A DNA stretch of 64,000 nt from an uncultured Lachnospiraceae bacterium (GTDB lineage Bacteria > Bacillota > Clostridia > Lachnospirales > Lachnospiraceae), in contig CAJUIP010000013.1 of the NCBI GenBank assembly GCA_910586315.1, positions 1-64,000 on the forward strand. Reading direction: 5' to 3'. Positions within the stretch are counted from its first letter, which is position 1; each line of letters begins with the position of its first letter. The notes below the pieces were generated by a model, which was not told the origin of the DNA, made no database searches, and saw only the letters and a program-made list of their open reading frames with translations. Below, piece after piece: positions 41,990 through 50,159 of this stretch. Made by a program: the position numbers and the translations under genes.

Positions 41990-42165
41990 GCTGCCGGATA
42001 TGGCAGGTTTTCCGTGGAGCGAATGTCAAGTTAGAAAACTGGCGACAAGTCACTGTACCAAATTAACAGCTGCTCAGGGTAAGGGGCAGTAACAACGTGT
42101 GAATCCAAAGGATACACGCGAGACCGTGTACAGTCACCGCTTGTCGTACTTCGTAAAAGTGCGAA
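41990..42165 (+). ncRNA. Structured 5' leader of the S10 operon (unassigned regulatory RNA)
   Basis: A closing helix CGACAAG (42043-42049) / CTTGTCG (42140-42146) and CTGTAC (42053-42058) / GTACAG (42128-42133) enclose two hairpins, CTGCTC/GGGGCAG (about 42070-42090) and CGTGT/ACACG (about 42095-42118): a multi-branched junction. A small hairpin CTGCC/TGGCAG precedes it. It lies between promoter and rpsJ, where ribosomal-protein autoregulation by L4 acts in some bacteria. I cannot assign it to a known leader class. Confidence 0.5.
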
Positions 42166-42183
42166 AAGGAGGCGACTTTTTTT

Positions 42184-42501
42184 ATGGCAAGTCAGGTTAT
42201 GAGAATCACATTAAAGGCGTATGACCATCAGTTGATCGATCAGTCAGCCGGAAAAATCATCGAGACAGTAAAAAAGACAGGATCTCAGGTGAGTGGACCG
42301 GTGCCGCTGCCGACGAAGAAAGAGGTTGTAACAATTTTGAGAGCTGTTCATAAGTACAAAGATTCCAGAGAACAGTTCGAGCAGAGAACTCATAAGAGAC
42401 TTATCGATATCACAAGCCCGAGCCAGAAGACAGTAGATGCTCTGTCCAGACTGGAAATGCCGGCCGGTGTTTATATCGACATCAAGATGAAAAACAAATA
42501 A
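42184..42501 (+). CDS. rpsJ: 30S ribosomal protein S10 (uS10)
   Basis: 105 residues, first gene of the S10 operon. It begins MASQVMRITLKAYDHQLID and holds GPVPLPTKKEVVTIL and RTHKRLIDI, the family core. Besides the ribosome, S10 (NusE) takes part in antitermination. AAAAGGAGG precedes the ATG. A 185-nt spacer follows, longer than usual. Confidence 0.98.
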   Translation: MASQVMRITLKAYDHQLIDQSAGKIIETVKKTGSQVSGPVPLPTKKEVVTILRAVHKYKDSREQFEQRTHKRLIDITSPSQKTVDALSRLEMPAGVYIDIKMKNK

Positions 42502-42686
42502 CCGGAAGTTAAAAGAAAAATCCTGAATGGTTCTGATATAAAAGCAACACTTAATCCTGAAAGGGAATCAACATCATTGCAGGTTGCAATGTCATAGTGT
42601 TCCACCTATGTTGGGCTGCTCTAGGATGAACGCACCGGATATCGGTTTTTGCGTTCCGCTGTAGATTAGTAACAGGAGGTAAGAAA
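42502..42686 (+). other. rpsJ-rplC spacer with hairpins
   Basis: This 185-nt spacer contains ATTGCA-ggt-TGCAAT (about 42577) and GAACGCA-CCG ... CGG-TGCGTTC (about 42629-42658), but no T-run terminator. It may be an internal regulatory or processing site; nothing codes here. Confidence 0.5.
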
Positions 42687-43322
42687 ATGAAGAAAGCGAT
42701 TTTAGCTACAAAAGTCGGAATGACTCAGATCTTCAATGACGAAGGCGTTCTCGTTCCGGTAACAGTTCTTCAGGCTGGACCGTGCGTGGTAACACAGGTT
42801 AAGACAGAAGAAAATGACGGCTATAAGGCTGTCCAGGTAGGTTTTGTTGATAAGAGAGAAAAACTCGTCAGCAAGCCGGTAAAAGGCCATTTTGATAAGG
42901 CTGGCGTATCTTACAAGAGATATGTGAGAGAATTCAGATTTGAAAATGCAGAAGAGTATAATGTAAAAGATGAAATTAAGGCTGACATCTTCGCAGCAGG
43001 CGATAAAGTGGATGCAACAGCTATCTCCAAAGGGAAAGGTTTCCAGGGTGCTATTAAGAGACTCGGACAGCACAGAGGCCCCATGGCTCATGGTTCCAAG
43101 TTCCATCGTCATCAGGGTTCCAACGGTTCTGCAACAACTCCGGGCCGCGTATTCAAGGGCAAAGGCATGCCAGGTCATATGGGCAACAAGAGAATCACTA
43201 CCCAGAACCTGGAAGTTGTAAGGGTTGATGTTGAAAACAACGTAATTCTGGTTAAAGGCGCTGTACCAGGCCCGAAGAAATCCTTAGTAACACTGAAGGA
43301 AACAGTAAAAGCTGGCAAGTAA
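42687..43322 (+). CDS. rplC: 50S ribosomal protein L3 (uL3)
   Basis: 211 residues. MKKAILATKVGMTQIFNDEG start, and the central loop GPMAHGSKFHRHQGSNG that reaches toward the peptidyl-transferase centre. AGGAGG 6-8 nt upstream. Early assembly protein of the large subunit. Confidence 0.98.
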   Translation: MKKAILATKVGMTQIFNDEGVLVPVTVLQAGPCVVTQVKTEENDGYKAVQVGFVDKREKLVSKPVKGHFDKAGVSYKRYVREFRFENAEEYNVKDEIKADIFAAGDKVDATAISKGKGFQGAIKRLGQHRGPMAHGSKFHRHQGSNGSATTPGRVFKGKGMPGHMGNKRITTQNLEVVRVDVENNVILVKGAVPGPKKSLVTLKETVKAGK

Positions 43323-43350
43323 GCTTTTATAGGAAAGGAGGAAAAAAGAA

Positions 43351-43971
43351 ATGGCAAATGTATCCGTATATAATATGGAAGGAAAAGAAGTTGGCACAAT
43401 GGAGCTTAACGATGCCGTATTCGGTGTTGAAGTGAACGAACATCTCGTACACATGGCCGTTGTTGCACAGCTTGCAAATAAACGTCAGGGAACACAGAAA
43501 GCAAAGACCCGTTCCGAAGTTTCCGGCGGCGGAAGAAAACCGTGGAGACAGAAGGGAACCGGCCATGCAAGACAGGGCTCCACAAGAGCACCGCAGTGGA
43601 CAGGCGGCGGAGTTGTGTTTGCTCCGACTCCCAGGGATTATACGATCCGTCTTAATAAGAAAGAGAAAAGGGCTGCTCTCAAGTCTGCTTTAACAAGCCG
43701 TGTGAATGAGAACAAATTCATTGTGGTTGACGAGCTGAAGTTCGATGAGATTAAGACAAAGAACTTTAAGAGCGTTATGAGCAATCTGAAGGTATCCAAA
43801 GCCCTGGTGGTTCTTGCTGACAATGATAAGAATACAGTTCTTTCCGCAAGAAACCTTCCGGACGTTAAGACTTCCCTTGTCAATACAATCAATGTATATG
43901 ACATTTTGAAATATAACACAGTGGTAGCGACAAAGGCTGCCGTTGCTTCTATCGAGGAGGTGTACGCATAA
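43351..43971 (+). CDS. rplD: 50S ribosomal protein L4 (uL4)
   Basis: 206 residues with the exit-tunnel loop GGGRKPWRQKGTGHARQGS. In E. coli L4 autoregulates the S10 operon; here the structured rpsJ leader is the possible target (inference). Ends overlapping the rplW start by one base. Confidence 0.98.
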   Translation: MANVSVYNMEGKEVGTMELNDAVFGVEVNEHLVHMAVVAQLANKRQGTQKAKTRSEVSGGGRKPWRQKGTGHARQGSTRAPQWTGGGVVFAPTPRDYTIRLNKKEKRAALKSALTSRVNENKFIVVDELKFDEIKTKNFKSVMSNLKVSKALVVLADNDKNTVLSARNLPDVKTSLVNTINVYDILKYNTVVATKAAVASIEEVYA

Positions 43972-44270
43972 TGGCAAATGTACAGTACTACGACGTAATC
44001 CTCAAACCGGTTGTAACTGAGAAAAGCATGAACGCTATGAGCGAGAAAAAGTATACATTTCTGGTTCATCCGGATGCAAATAAGAGCATGATTAAAGAGG
44101 CTGTTGAGAAAATGTTCCCGGGAACAAAGGTTGACAGCGTAAATACACAGAATCTGGACGGCAAGAAGCGCAGACGCGGTATGGTTGTCGGCAAAACTTC
44201 CAAAACAAAGAAAGCAATCGTCAAACTGACCGCAGACAGCAAGGAAATTGAAATTTTCCAGGGCCTGTAA
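43971..44270 (+). CDS. rplW: 50S ribosomal protein L23 (uL23)
   Basis: 99 residues; YYDVILKPVVTEKSM start and the loop GKKRRRG. Located at the tunnel exit, where trigger factor and SRP bind. GAGGTG upstream inside rplD; the stop-start overlap indicates coupling. Confidence 0.98.
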   Translation: MANVQYYDVILKPVVTEKSMNAMSEKKYTFLVHPDANKSMIKEAVEKMFPGTKVDSVNTQNLDGKKRRRGMVVGKTSKTKKAIVKLTADSKEIEIFQGL

Positions 44271-44454
44271 GCGTCTGACGAGTCGGAAGTTCCGCAGGCA
44301 GGAGATGAGCCTGGGGAAACTTGTTCGCGGCGCATGGAGCACCTGGCAGGTTTTTTGAACCCCCGGTGCAAAAGCGGCCGCCGATACACTATGTGACCTT
44401 CTAAGTCACGAGAATTAAAAGAGAAACGCCAGAGGGCGTTGAAAGGAGCAAAAA
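44271..44454 (+). other. rplW-rplB spacer with hairpins
   Basis: 184 nt. GTGAC-cttctaa-GTCAC (about 44392-44410) and AACGCC-agag-GGCGTT (about 44425-44440) stand before the rplB ribosome-binding site. No terminator T run. The second hairpin ends two bases before AAAGGAG and could tune rplB translation. Confidence 0.5.
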
Positions 44455-45294
44455 ATGGGAATTAAAACCTATAACCCATATACACCTTCCAGAAGAAACA
44501 TGACTGGTTCCGATTTTTCTGAGATCACAAAGAAATCTCCGGAGAAAGCGCTGCTTGTTTCCCTGAAGAAAAACGCTGGACGTAATAACCAGGGTAAGAT
44601 TACCGTCAGACATCAGGGCGGCGGAAACAGAAAAAAATATAGAATGATAGACTTTAAGAGAAATTCCAAAGATGGAATTCCTGCTACTGTAATCGGCATT
44701 GAATATGATCCGAACAGAAGCGCCAATGTTGCTTTGATCTGTTATGCAGACGGCGAGAAAGCATACATCCTTGCGCCCCAGGGCCTTACTGACGGTATGA
44801 AGGTAATGAGCGGTGAGCACGCAGAAGCCAAGGTGGGCAACTGTTTACCGTTATCCCTGATTCCGGTCGGCGCACAGGTACACAATATTGAACTGCATCC
44901 TGGCAAAGGCGGACAGTTAGTACGTTCGGCCGGTAATGCGGCTCAGCTGATGGCAAAAGAAGGAAAGTATGCAACACTTCGTTTACCTTCCGGTGAAATG
45001 AGAATGGTTCCGATCGAGTGCCGTGCGACTGTGGGCGTTGTCGGCAATGGAGATCACAACCTGATTAAGATTGGTAAAGCCGGCAGAAAGCGTCACATGG
45101 GTATTCGTCCGACCGTCCGCGGTTCTGTTATGAACCCCAACGACCATCCGCATGGCGGTGGTGAAGGCAAGACTGGTATCGGTCGTCCGGGTCCGTGCAC
45201 ACCGTGGGGCAAGCCTGCTCTTGGCCTTAAGACCAGAAAGAAAAATAAACAGTCTAACAAGTTGATTGTAAGAAGAAGAAACGGTAAGGCGTAA
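44455..45294 (+). CDS. rplB: 50S ribosomal protein L2 (uL2)
   Basis: 279 residues. MGIKTYNPYTPSRRNMTGSD start; the C-terminal MNPNDHPHGGGEGKTGIGRP carries the histidine important for peptidyl transfer. GAAAGGAG upstream. Confidence 0.98.
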   Translation: MGIKTYNPYTPSRRNMTGSDFSEITKKSPEKALLVSLKKNAGRNNQGKITVRHQGGGNRKKYRMIDFKRNSKDGIPATVIGIEYDPNRSANVALICYADGEKAYILAPQGLTDGMKVMSGEHAEAKVGNCLPLSLIPVGAQVHNIELHPGKGGQLVRSAGNAAQLMAKEGKYATLRLPSGEMRMVPIECRATVGVVGNGDHNLIKIGKAGRKRHMGIRPTVRGSVMNPNDHPHGGGEGKTGIGRPGPCTPWGKPALGLKTRKKNKQSNKLIVRRRNGKA

Positions 45295-45312
45295 TCAATA
45301 GGAGGTAAAACG

Positions 45313-45594
45313 ATGGCTCGTTCACTTAAAAAAGGACCATTTGCTGATGCAAGCTTACTTAAAAAAGTAGACGCTATGAACGCAGCAGGACAGAAACAGG
45401 TGATTAAGACCTGGTCCCGCCGTTCCACAATCTTTCCGCAGATGGTAGGTCATACAATCGCAGTACACGATGGGAGAAAGCATGTTCCGGTATATGTAAC
45501 AGAGGATATGGTGGGACATAAGCTTGGTGAGTTTGTTGCTACAAGAACTTACAGAGGCCATGGAAAAGATGAGAAGAAGTCCGGTCGTAAATAA
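45313..45594 (+). CDS. rpsS: 30S ribosomal protein S19 (uS19)
   Basis: 93 residues, MARSLKKGPFADASLLKK start, GHKLGEFVATRTYRGH near the end. In the 30S head with S13. AGGAGG 8 nt upstream, 18 nt after rplB. Confidence 0.98.
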   Translation: MARSLKKGPFADASLLKKVDAMNAAGQKQVIKTWSRRSTIFPQMVGHTIAVHDGRKHVPVYVTEDMVGHKLGEFVATRTYRGHGKDEKKSGRK

Positions 45595-45623
45595 TTAAGA
45601 CGCTTTGAAAGGAGGTTTTATCA

Positions 45624-46010
45624 ATGGCTAAGGGACATAGAAGTCAGATTAAGAGAGAAAGAAATGCTCAGAAGGATACAAGACCATCTGCAAAGCTGTC
45701 TTACGCAAGAGTATCCGTTCAGAAGGCTTGTTTCGTATTAGATGCCATCAGGGGCAAAGATGTGCAGACTGCACTTGGTATTGTAACTTACAATCCCAGA
45801 TATGCTTCTAGCTTAATAGAGAAATTACTGAAATCAGCAATTGCAAATGCTGAGAATAATAATGGTATGAGCGCGGAGAACCTGTATGTGGAGGAATGCT
45901 ACGCAAACAAGGGACCGACCATGAAGAGAGTAAAACCGAGAGCACAGGGCAGAGCTTACAGAATCGAAAAGAGAATGAGCCATATCACGATTGTGCTGAA
46001 TGAGAGATAG
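45624..46010 (+). CDS. rplV: 50S ribosomal protein L22 (uL22)
   Basis: 128 residues. The beta-hairpin loop MKRVKPRAQGRAYRIEKRMSH lines the exit tunnel; changes there give macrolide resistance in other species. None is obvious here. AAAGGAGG upstream. Confidence 0.98.
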   Translation: MAKGHRSQIKRERNAQKDTRPSAKLSYARVSVQKACFVLDAIRGKDVQTALGIVTYNPRYASSLIEKLLKSAIANAENNNGMSAENLYVEECYANKGPTMKRVKPRAQGRAYRIEKRMSHITIVLNER

Positions 46011-46019
46011 GAGGCAGTT

Positions 46020-46676
46020 ATGGGACAGAAAGTTAATCCACACGGCATGAGAGTCGGTGTTATTAAAGACTGGGATTCCAGATGGTATGCTGAAGCTGGT
46101 TTTGCTGACAACCTTGTAGAGGACCACAAGATCAGAACATATCTGAAAAAGAAATTATACAGCGCCGGTGTTTCCAAAATCGAAATCGAACGCGCTTCTG
46201 ACAGAGTGAAAATCATCGTTCACACAGCAAAGCCCGGCGTTGTTATCGGCAAGGGCGGAGCAGAGATCGAAAAATTGAAAGCTGAAGTTCAGAAGATGAC
46301 AGATAAGAAGCTGTTTGTAGATATTAAGGAAATCAAGAGACCTGACCGCGATGCACAGCTCGTTGCAGAATCCATCGCACAGCAGCTTGAGAACCGTGTT
46401 TCCTTCCGCCGTGCTATGAAGTCTACTATGGGCCGCTCCATGAAGGCTGGCGTTCTGGGCATCAAGACAGCCGTAGGCGGACGTCTTGGCGGTGCAGATA
46501 TTGCCCGTACAGAGTTTTACAGCGAGGGAACAATCCCGCTTCAGACATTAAGAGCAGATATTGACTATGGTTTCGCAGAGGCAGATACAACCTACGGCAA
46601 GCTTGGCGTTAAGGTTTGGATCTACAAAGGCGAGGTTCTTCCTACGAAGGGAAATAAGGAAGGGAGCGATAAATAA
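46020..46676 (+). CDS. rpsC: 30S ribosomal protein S3 (uS3)
   Basis: 218 residues; MGQKVNPHGMRVGVIKDWDS start and KH-domain motif GVVIGKGGAEIEKL. Part of the mRNA entry channel helicase. Its stop overlaps the rplP start. Confidence 0.98.
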   Translation: MGQKVNPHGMRVGVIKDWDSRWYAEAGFADNLVEDHKIRTYLKKKLYSAGVSKIEIERASDRVKIIVHTAKPGVVIGKGGAEIEKLKAEVQKMTDKKLFVDIKEIKRPDRDAQLVAESIAQQLENRVSFRRAMKSTMGRSMKAGVLGIKTAVGGRLGGADIARTEFYSEGTIPLQTLRADIDYGFAEADTTYGKLGVKVWIYKGEVLPTKGNKEGSDK

Positions 46677-47113
46677 TGTTAATGCCTAAGAGAGTAAAGC
46701 GCCGCAAACAGTTCCGCGGATCTATGGCCGGTAAAGCTTTAAGAGGAAATACAATCTCCAACGGTGAGTACGGCCTTGTTGCTATTGAACCGTGCTGGAT
46801 CAAGTCCAATCAGATTGAGGCAGCCCGTGTTGCCATGACTCGTTACATCAAGCGTGGTGGTAAAGTCTGGATTAAGATTTTCCCGGATAAGCCGGTTACA
46901 GCAAAGCCCGCTGAAACTCGTATGGGTTCCGGTAAAGGCGCTCTTGAATACTGGGTAGCAGTTGTTAAACCAGGCCGTGTGATGTTTGAAATCGCTGGCG
47001 TTCCTGAAGAAACAGCAAAAGAGGCTCTTCGTCTTGCCATGCACAAACTTCCGTGTAAGTGTAAGATCGCTTCCAAAGCAGACTTAGAAGGCGGTGATAA
47101 CAGTGAAAACTAA
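46676..47113 (+). CDS. rplP: 50S ribosomal protein L16 (uL16)
   Basis: 145 residues. MLMPKRVKRRKQFRGSMAGK start with KGALEYWVAVVKPGRVMFE and the C-terminal AMHKLPCKCKI. Overlaps rpsC by one base and rpmC by 11 bases, so three genes are translationally linked. Confidence 0.98.
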   Translation: MLMPKRVKRRKQFRGSMAGKALRGNTISNGEYGLVAIEPCWIKSNQIEAARVAMTRYIKRGGKVWIKIFPDKPVTAKPAETRMGSGKGALEYWVAVVKPGRVMFEIAGVPEETAKEALRLAMHKLPCKCKIASKADLEGGDNSEN

Positions 47114-47312
47114 TAAATATGTAGAAGAATTAAATGCGAAGACAGCAGCAGAGTTAAACGAAGAATTAGTTGCAGCAAAGAAGGAACTTTTCAATCTGAG
47201 ATTCCAGAACGCAACCAATCAGTTAGATAACACAAGCAGAATCAAAGAGGTTCGTAAGAACATCGCAAGAATTCAGACTGTTATCACAGCAAAAGCAAAG
47301 GTTGCTAACTAA
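47103..47312 (+). CDS. rpmC: 50S ribosomal protein L29 (uL29)
   Basis: 69 residues, two-helix protein at the tunnel exit. GTG 47103 gives MKTNKYVEELN; the GGTGAT anti-Shine-Dalgarno match lies upstream. An upstream in-frame GTG at 47094 would add three residues. The frame overlaps the rplP stop. Confidence 0.95.
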   Translation: MKTNKYVEELNAKTAAELNEELVAAKKELFNLRFQNATNQLDNTSRIKEVRKNIARIQTVITAKAKVAN

Positions 47313-47415
47313 TTCATAAAAGCTGGCCGAAATTCGTATATCGGATAGATTGGCTGCTATTATGACACACGCCGACGCGTGTAACAAACCTAAATTTGAA
47401 AGGAGACTATCCGTC

Positions 47416-47670
47416 GTGGAAAGAAATCTTAGAAAAACACGTTCTGGTAAGGTAGTTAGCAACAAGATGGACAAAACAATTGTCGTTGCTATCGAGGATC
47501 ACGTAAAGCATCCGTTAATCGGTAAGATTGTTAAAAAGACATATAAGTTAAAAGCTCATGATGAGAAAAATGAGTGCAATATTGGCGATACAGTAAAAGT
47601 GATGGAGACAAGACCGTTATCCAAGGATAAAAGATGGAGACTTGTTGAAATCATCGAGAAGGCAAGATAA
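47416..47670 (+). CDS. rpsQ: 30S ribosomal protein S17 (uS17)
   Basis: 84 residues, primary 16S-binding protein. GTG 47416 gives MERNLRKTRSGKVVSNKMDK, with AAAGGAG 11 nt upstream. The frame is open to 47350, but that extension has no family match. Confidence 0.96.
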   Translation: MERNLRKTRSGKVVSNKMDKTIVVAIEDHVKHPLIGKIVKKTYKLKAHDEKNECNIGDTVKVMETRPLSKDKRWRLVEIIEKAR

Positions 47671-47817
47671 GAGAAATGATACAGAGTGGCGTTTCGCCAG
47701 GCAGGCGCAGCGAGGCGGAGGGATCCGGCTCAACACGGCGCGGCTTCGCACGGAGTGAGGTTCTTCGTGTTTCCCAGCAGTGAGCGAAGCGAACGAAAAG
47801 GAAGGAGTATTTAGGGC
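47671..47817 (+). other. GC-rich spacer between rpsQ and rplN
   Basis: 147 nt unlike the surrounding genes: rich in GCG/CGAGGCGGAG tracts, with GTGGCG-ttt-CGCCAG and GTGAGCGAAGCGAACGAA. Similar GAGCGAAG/GAGCCGAAGG-type runs fill the rpsN-rpsH and rpsH-rplF spacers. It looks like repeat-derived DNA; no gene or terminator seen. Confidence 0.5.
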
Positions 47818-48186
47818 ATGATTCAGCAGGAATCCAGATTAAAGGTTGCCGACAATACAGGTGCAAGAGAACTGCTTTGTATCCGTGTTATGGGCGGCTC
47901 TACAAGAAGATATGCTAATATCGGTGATATCATCGTAGCTTCCGTTAAAGATGCAACACCAGGCGGCGTTGTTAAGAAGGGCGATGTTGTAAAGGCCGTT
48001 GTTGTTCGTACAGTAAAAGGCGCACGTCGGAAAGACGGTTCTTATATCAAGTTCGATGAGAACGCAGCAGTTATTATCAAGGATGATAAGACTCCAAGAG
48101 GAACCCGTATTTTTGGGCCGGTGGCGAGAGAGCTTCGTGAGAAACAGTTCATGAAGATTGTATCTCTGGCTCCGGAAGTATTATAA
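47818..48186 (+). CDS. rplN: 50S ribosomal protein L14 (uL14)
   Basis: 122 residues. MIQQESRLKVADNTGARELL start; TPRGTRIFGPVARELRE near the end. First gene of the classical spc operon. Contacts S12 at the intersubunit bridge. AAGGAAGGAG precedes the ATG. Confidence 0.98.
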   Translation: MIQQESRLKVADNTGARELLCIRVMGGSTRRYANIGDIIVASVKDATPGGVVKKGDVVKAVVVRTVKGARRKDGSYIKFDENAAVIIKDDKTPRGTRIFGPVARELREKQFMKIVSLAPEVL

Positions 48187-48200
48187 GGAGGTGCCAGATA

Positions 48201-48506
48201 ATGCATAAAATCAGAAAAGACGATATGGTTAAAGTTATCACAGGCAAAGATAAAGATAAGACCGGTAAGGTCCTTCATGTCGATACAAAAAAGAATACAG
48301 TTCTGGTTGAAGGCTGCAACATGGTGACAAAGCACACCAAACCGAGCCAGACAAATCAGAACGGCGGTATCGTTCATCAGGAAGCTGCCATGGACATCTC
48401 CAATGTTATGCTGCTCGTTGACGGAAAAGCAACAAGAGTTGGTTTTGAAGTTAAGGATGGCAAGAAAGTCCGTGTTGCCAAGACAACCGGTAAAGTAATC
48501 GACTAA
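48201..48506 (+). CDS. rplX: 50S ribosomal protein L24 (uL24)
   Basis: 101 residues with the KOW motif KDDMVKVITGKDKDKTGKVL at the N terminus. Assembly initiator. AAGGAGGTG upstream, 14 nt after rplN. Confidence 0.98.
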   Translation: MHKIRKDDMVKVITGKDKDKTGKVLHVDTKKNTVLVEGCNMVTKHTKPSQTNQNGGIVHQEAAMDISNVMLLVDGKATRVGFEVKDGKKVRVAKTTGKVID

Positions 48507-48528
48507 GAGCAGAGAGGAGGAAAATAAG

Positions 48529-49068
48529 GTGTCTCGATTAAAAGAAATGTATCAGAACGAAATTGTTGATGCAATGACAAAAAAATTTGGATATAAGAAT
48601 ATCATGGAAGTGCCGAAGCTTAATAAGATCGTGATTAATATGGGCGTAGGCGAAGCAAAAGACAACGCGAAAGTCCTTGACTCTGCGGTTCGTGACTTGG
48701 AAATCATCACAGGTCAGAAGGCAGTTCTGACAAAAGCAAAAAAGTCCGTTGCTAACTTCAAAATCAGAGAGGGCATGGCAATCGGATGCAAAGTTACTCT
48801 TCGTGGAGAGAAGATGTACGAGTTCGCAGACCGTTTAATCAACCTGGCTCTTCCCCGTGTACGTGACTTCCGCGGCGTAAATGCAAACGCATTTGACGGC
48901 AGAGGAAACTATGCACTTGGCATTAAAGAGCAGTTAATCTTCCCTGAAATTGAATACGATAAAGTTGATAAAGTAAGAGGCATGGATGTTATTTTTGTAA
49001 CAACTGCAAAGACCGATGAAGAAGCCCGTGAACTTTTGACATTATTCAATATGCCATTTGCAAAATAA
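48529..49068 (+). CDS. rplE: 50S ribosomal protein L5 (uL5)
   Basis: 179 residues, 5S rRNA-binding. GTG 48529 start with GAGGAGG upstream; KIVINMGVGEAKDNAKVLD and the loop RGVNANAFDGRGNY are typical. Confidence 0.98.
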   Translation: MSRLKEMYQNEIVDAMTKKFGYKNIMEVPKLNKIVINMGVGEAKDNAKVLDSAVRDLEIITGQKAVLTKAKKSVANFKIREGMAIGCKVTLRGEKMYEFADRLINLALPRVRDFRGVNANAFDGRGNYALGIKEQLIFPEIEYDKVDKVRGMDVIFVTTAKTDEEARELLTLFNMPFAK

Positions 49069-49084
49069 GTAGGAGGATTTATCC

Positions 49085-49270
49085 ATGGCTAAAACTTCAA
49101 TGAAGATTAAACAGCAGCGTCCTGCAAAGTTCTCCACAAGAGAATACAATCGTTGCAGAATCTGTGGTCGTCCGCACGCATATTTGAGAAAATACGGCAT
49201 TTGCCGTATCTGCTTCCGCGAGCTGGCCTACAAAGGCGAAATCCCGGGAGTAAAGAAGGCTAGCTGGTAG
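49085..49270 (+). CDS. rpsN: 30S ribosomal protein S14, zinc-binding short form (uS14)
   Basis: 61 residues, the short C+ form. The zinc site is CRICGRPHAYLRKYGICRIC (two CxxC pairs). Sixteen nt after rplE. Followed by an unusually long repeat-filled spacer. Confidence 0.98.
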   Translation: MAKTSMKIKQQRPAKFSTREYNRCRICGRPHAYLRKYGICRICFRELAYKGEIPGVKKASW

Positions 49271-49290
49271 GCATTGAGCACTTAATGAGC

Positions 49291-49458
49291 GCGAGCCGGA
49301 GGCGAAGTGCGAATTTAGTGCGAAAGCCCTTCGCGAACCTTAGCGAGGCCGAGCCGAAGGCGAGAGCAGAGCTTAGTTGAGCGAAGAGTCCCGGCAGCCA
49401 GAGTCTGAAAAGACGCAGGAGCGAGCCGAAGGCAAAGTGCGAATTTAGTGCGAAAGCC
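49291..49458. repeat. Cluster of ~38-bp direct repeats between rpsN and rpsH
   Basis: Copies at 49291-49328 and 49421-49458 differ at only two positions; they begin GCGAGCC, include GTGCGAATTTAGTGCGAAAG, and end in GCC. A degenerate copy lies at about 49349-49388. A further copy lies at 49971-50008 in the next spacer. The 289-nt rpsN-rpsH gap is otherwise without a gene; GTTCTTCGGCCCCAGGGCC (49459-49477) can form a small hairpin. Confidence 0.75.
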
Positions 49459-49559
49459 GTTCTTCGGCCCCAGGGCCAAAGAACATACCTGTGCAGCGCA
49501 GGTTATGTACCTGCGAACCACAGCGACAAACCAACAATCCACAAGGAGGAAATATAATC

Positions 49560-49961
49560 ATGACTATGAGCGATCCGATTGCAGATATGCTTACAAGAAT
49601 TCGTAATGCCAATACTGCAAAACATGATACAGTAGATGTACCGGCTTCCAAGATGAAATTAGCTATCGCTGATATCCTTGTAAGAGAGGGTTATATTAAG
49701 AAATATGATATCGTTGAAGACGGCGGATTCCAGACAATCCGTATTGCTTTAAAGTATGGCAAGGATAAAAATGAGAGAATCATTTCCGGTATCAAGAAGA
49801 TTTCCAAACCAGGTTTACGTGTATATGCCGGCAAGGAAGATATGCCGAAGGTACTTGGCGGACTTGGCATTGCTATCGTATCCACCAATCAGGGCGTAAT
49901 TACCGACAAACAGGCCCGCGAGCTTGGCGTAGGCGGCGAAGTCCTCGCTTTTGTGTGGTAG
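49560..49961 (+). CDS. rpsH: 30S ribosomal protein S8 (uS8)
   Basis: 133 residues. MTMSDPIADMLTRIRNA start; ends GVGGEVLAFVW. In E. coli S8 represses the spc operon. AAGGAGG 6-8 nt before ATG 49560; the upstream open frame to 49491 is repeat DNA and is excluded. Confidence 0.98.
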   Translation: MTMSDPIADMLTRIRNANTAKHDTVDVPASKMKLAIADILVREGYIKKYDIVEDGGFQTIRIALKYGKDKNERIISGIKKISKPGLRVYAGKEDMPKVLGGLGIAIVSTNQGVITDKQARELGVGGEVLAFVW

Positions 49962-49970
49962 GCTGTGAAC

Positions 49971-50008
49971 ACGAGCTGAAGGCGAGAGGCGAATTTAGTG
50001 AGAACGCC
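49971..50008. repeat. Third main copy of the spc-operon repeat (rpsH-rplF spacer)
   Basis: ACGAGCTGAAGGCGAG followed by GGCGAATTTAGTGAGAACGCC; most positions match the copies at 49291 and 49421. The rest of this 198-nt spacer contains an imperfect hairpin AACCCGC...GGGCAGGG and no gene. Confidence 0.65.
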
Positions 50009-50159
50009 GTTTAATGTTATCACCCGCCGCCTGCAAAACCCGCTTTTACGGGCAGGGCGGTGTCGGCATGGCTTTTGCATGTCAAAGGCAAATAACATAG
50101 AAACTGAAAACAGAGTGTGTAAAAGCATGCTCCGAGAATTTAAGTAGGAGGTAAATGGC

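Noticed and set aside
43638..44342. 234-codon open frame on the - strand over rplD and rplW
   Set aside because: Antisense to two certain ribosomal protein genes; composition not protein-like.
49291..50008. Possible CRISPR array in the spc operon
   Set aside because: Repeats are unevenly spaced, differ between copies, are interrupted by rpsH and have no cas genes or unique spacers of uniform length.
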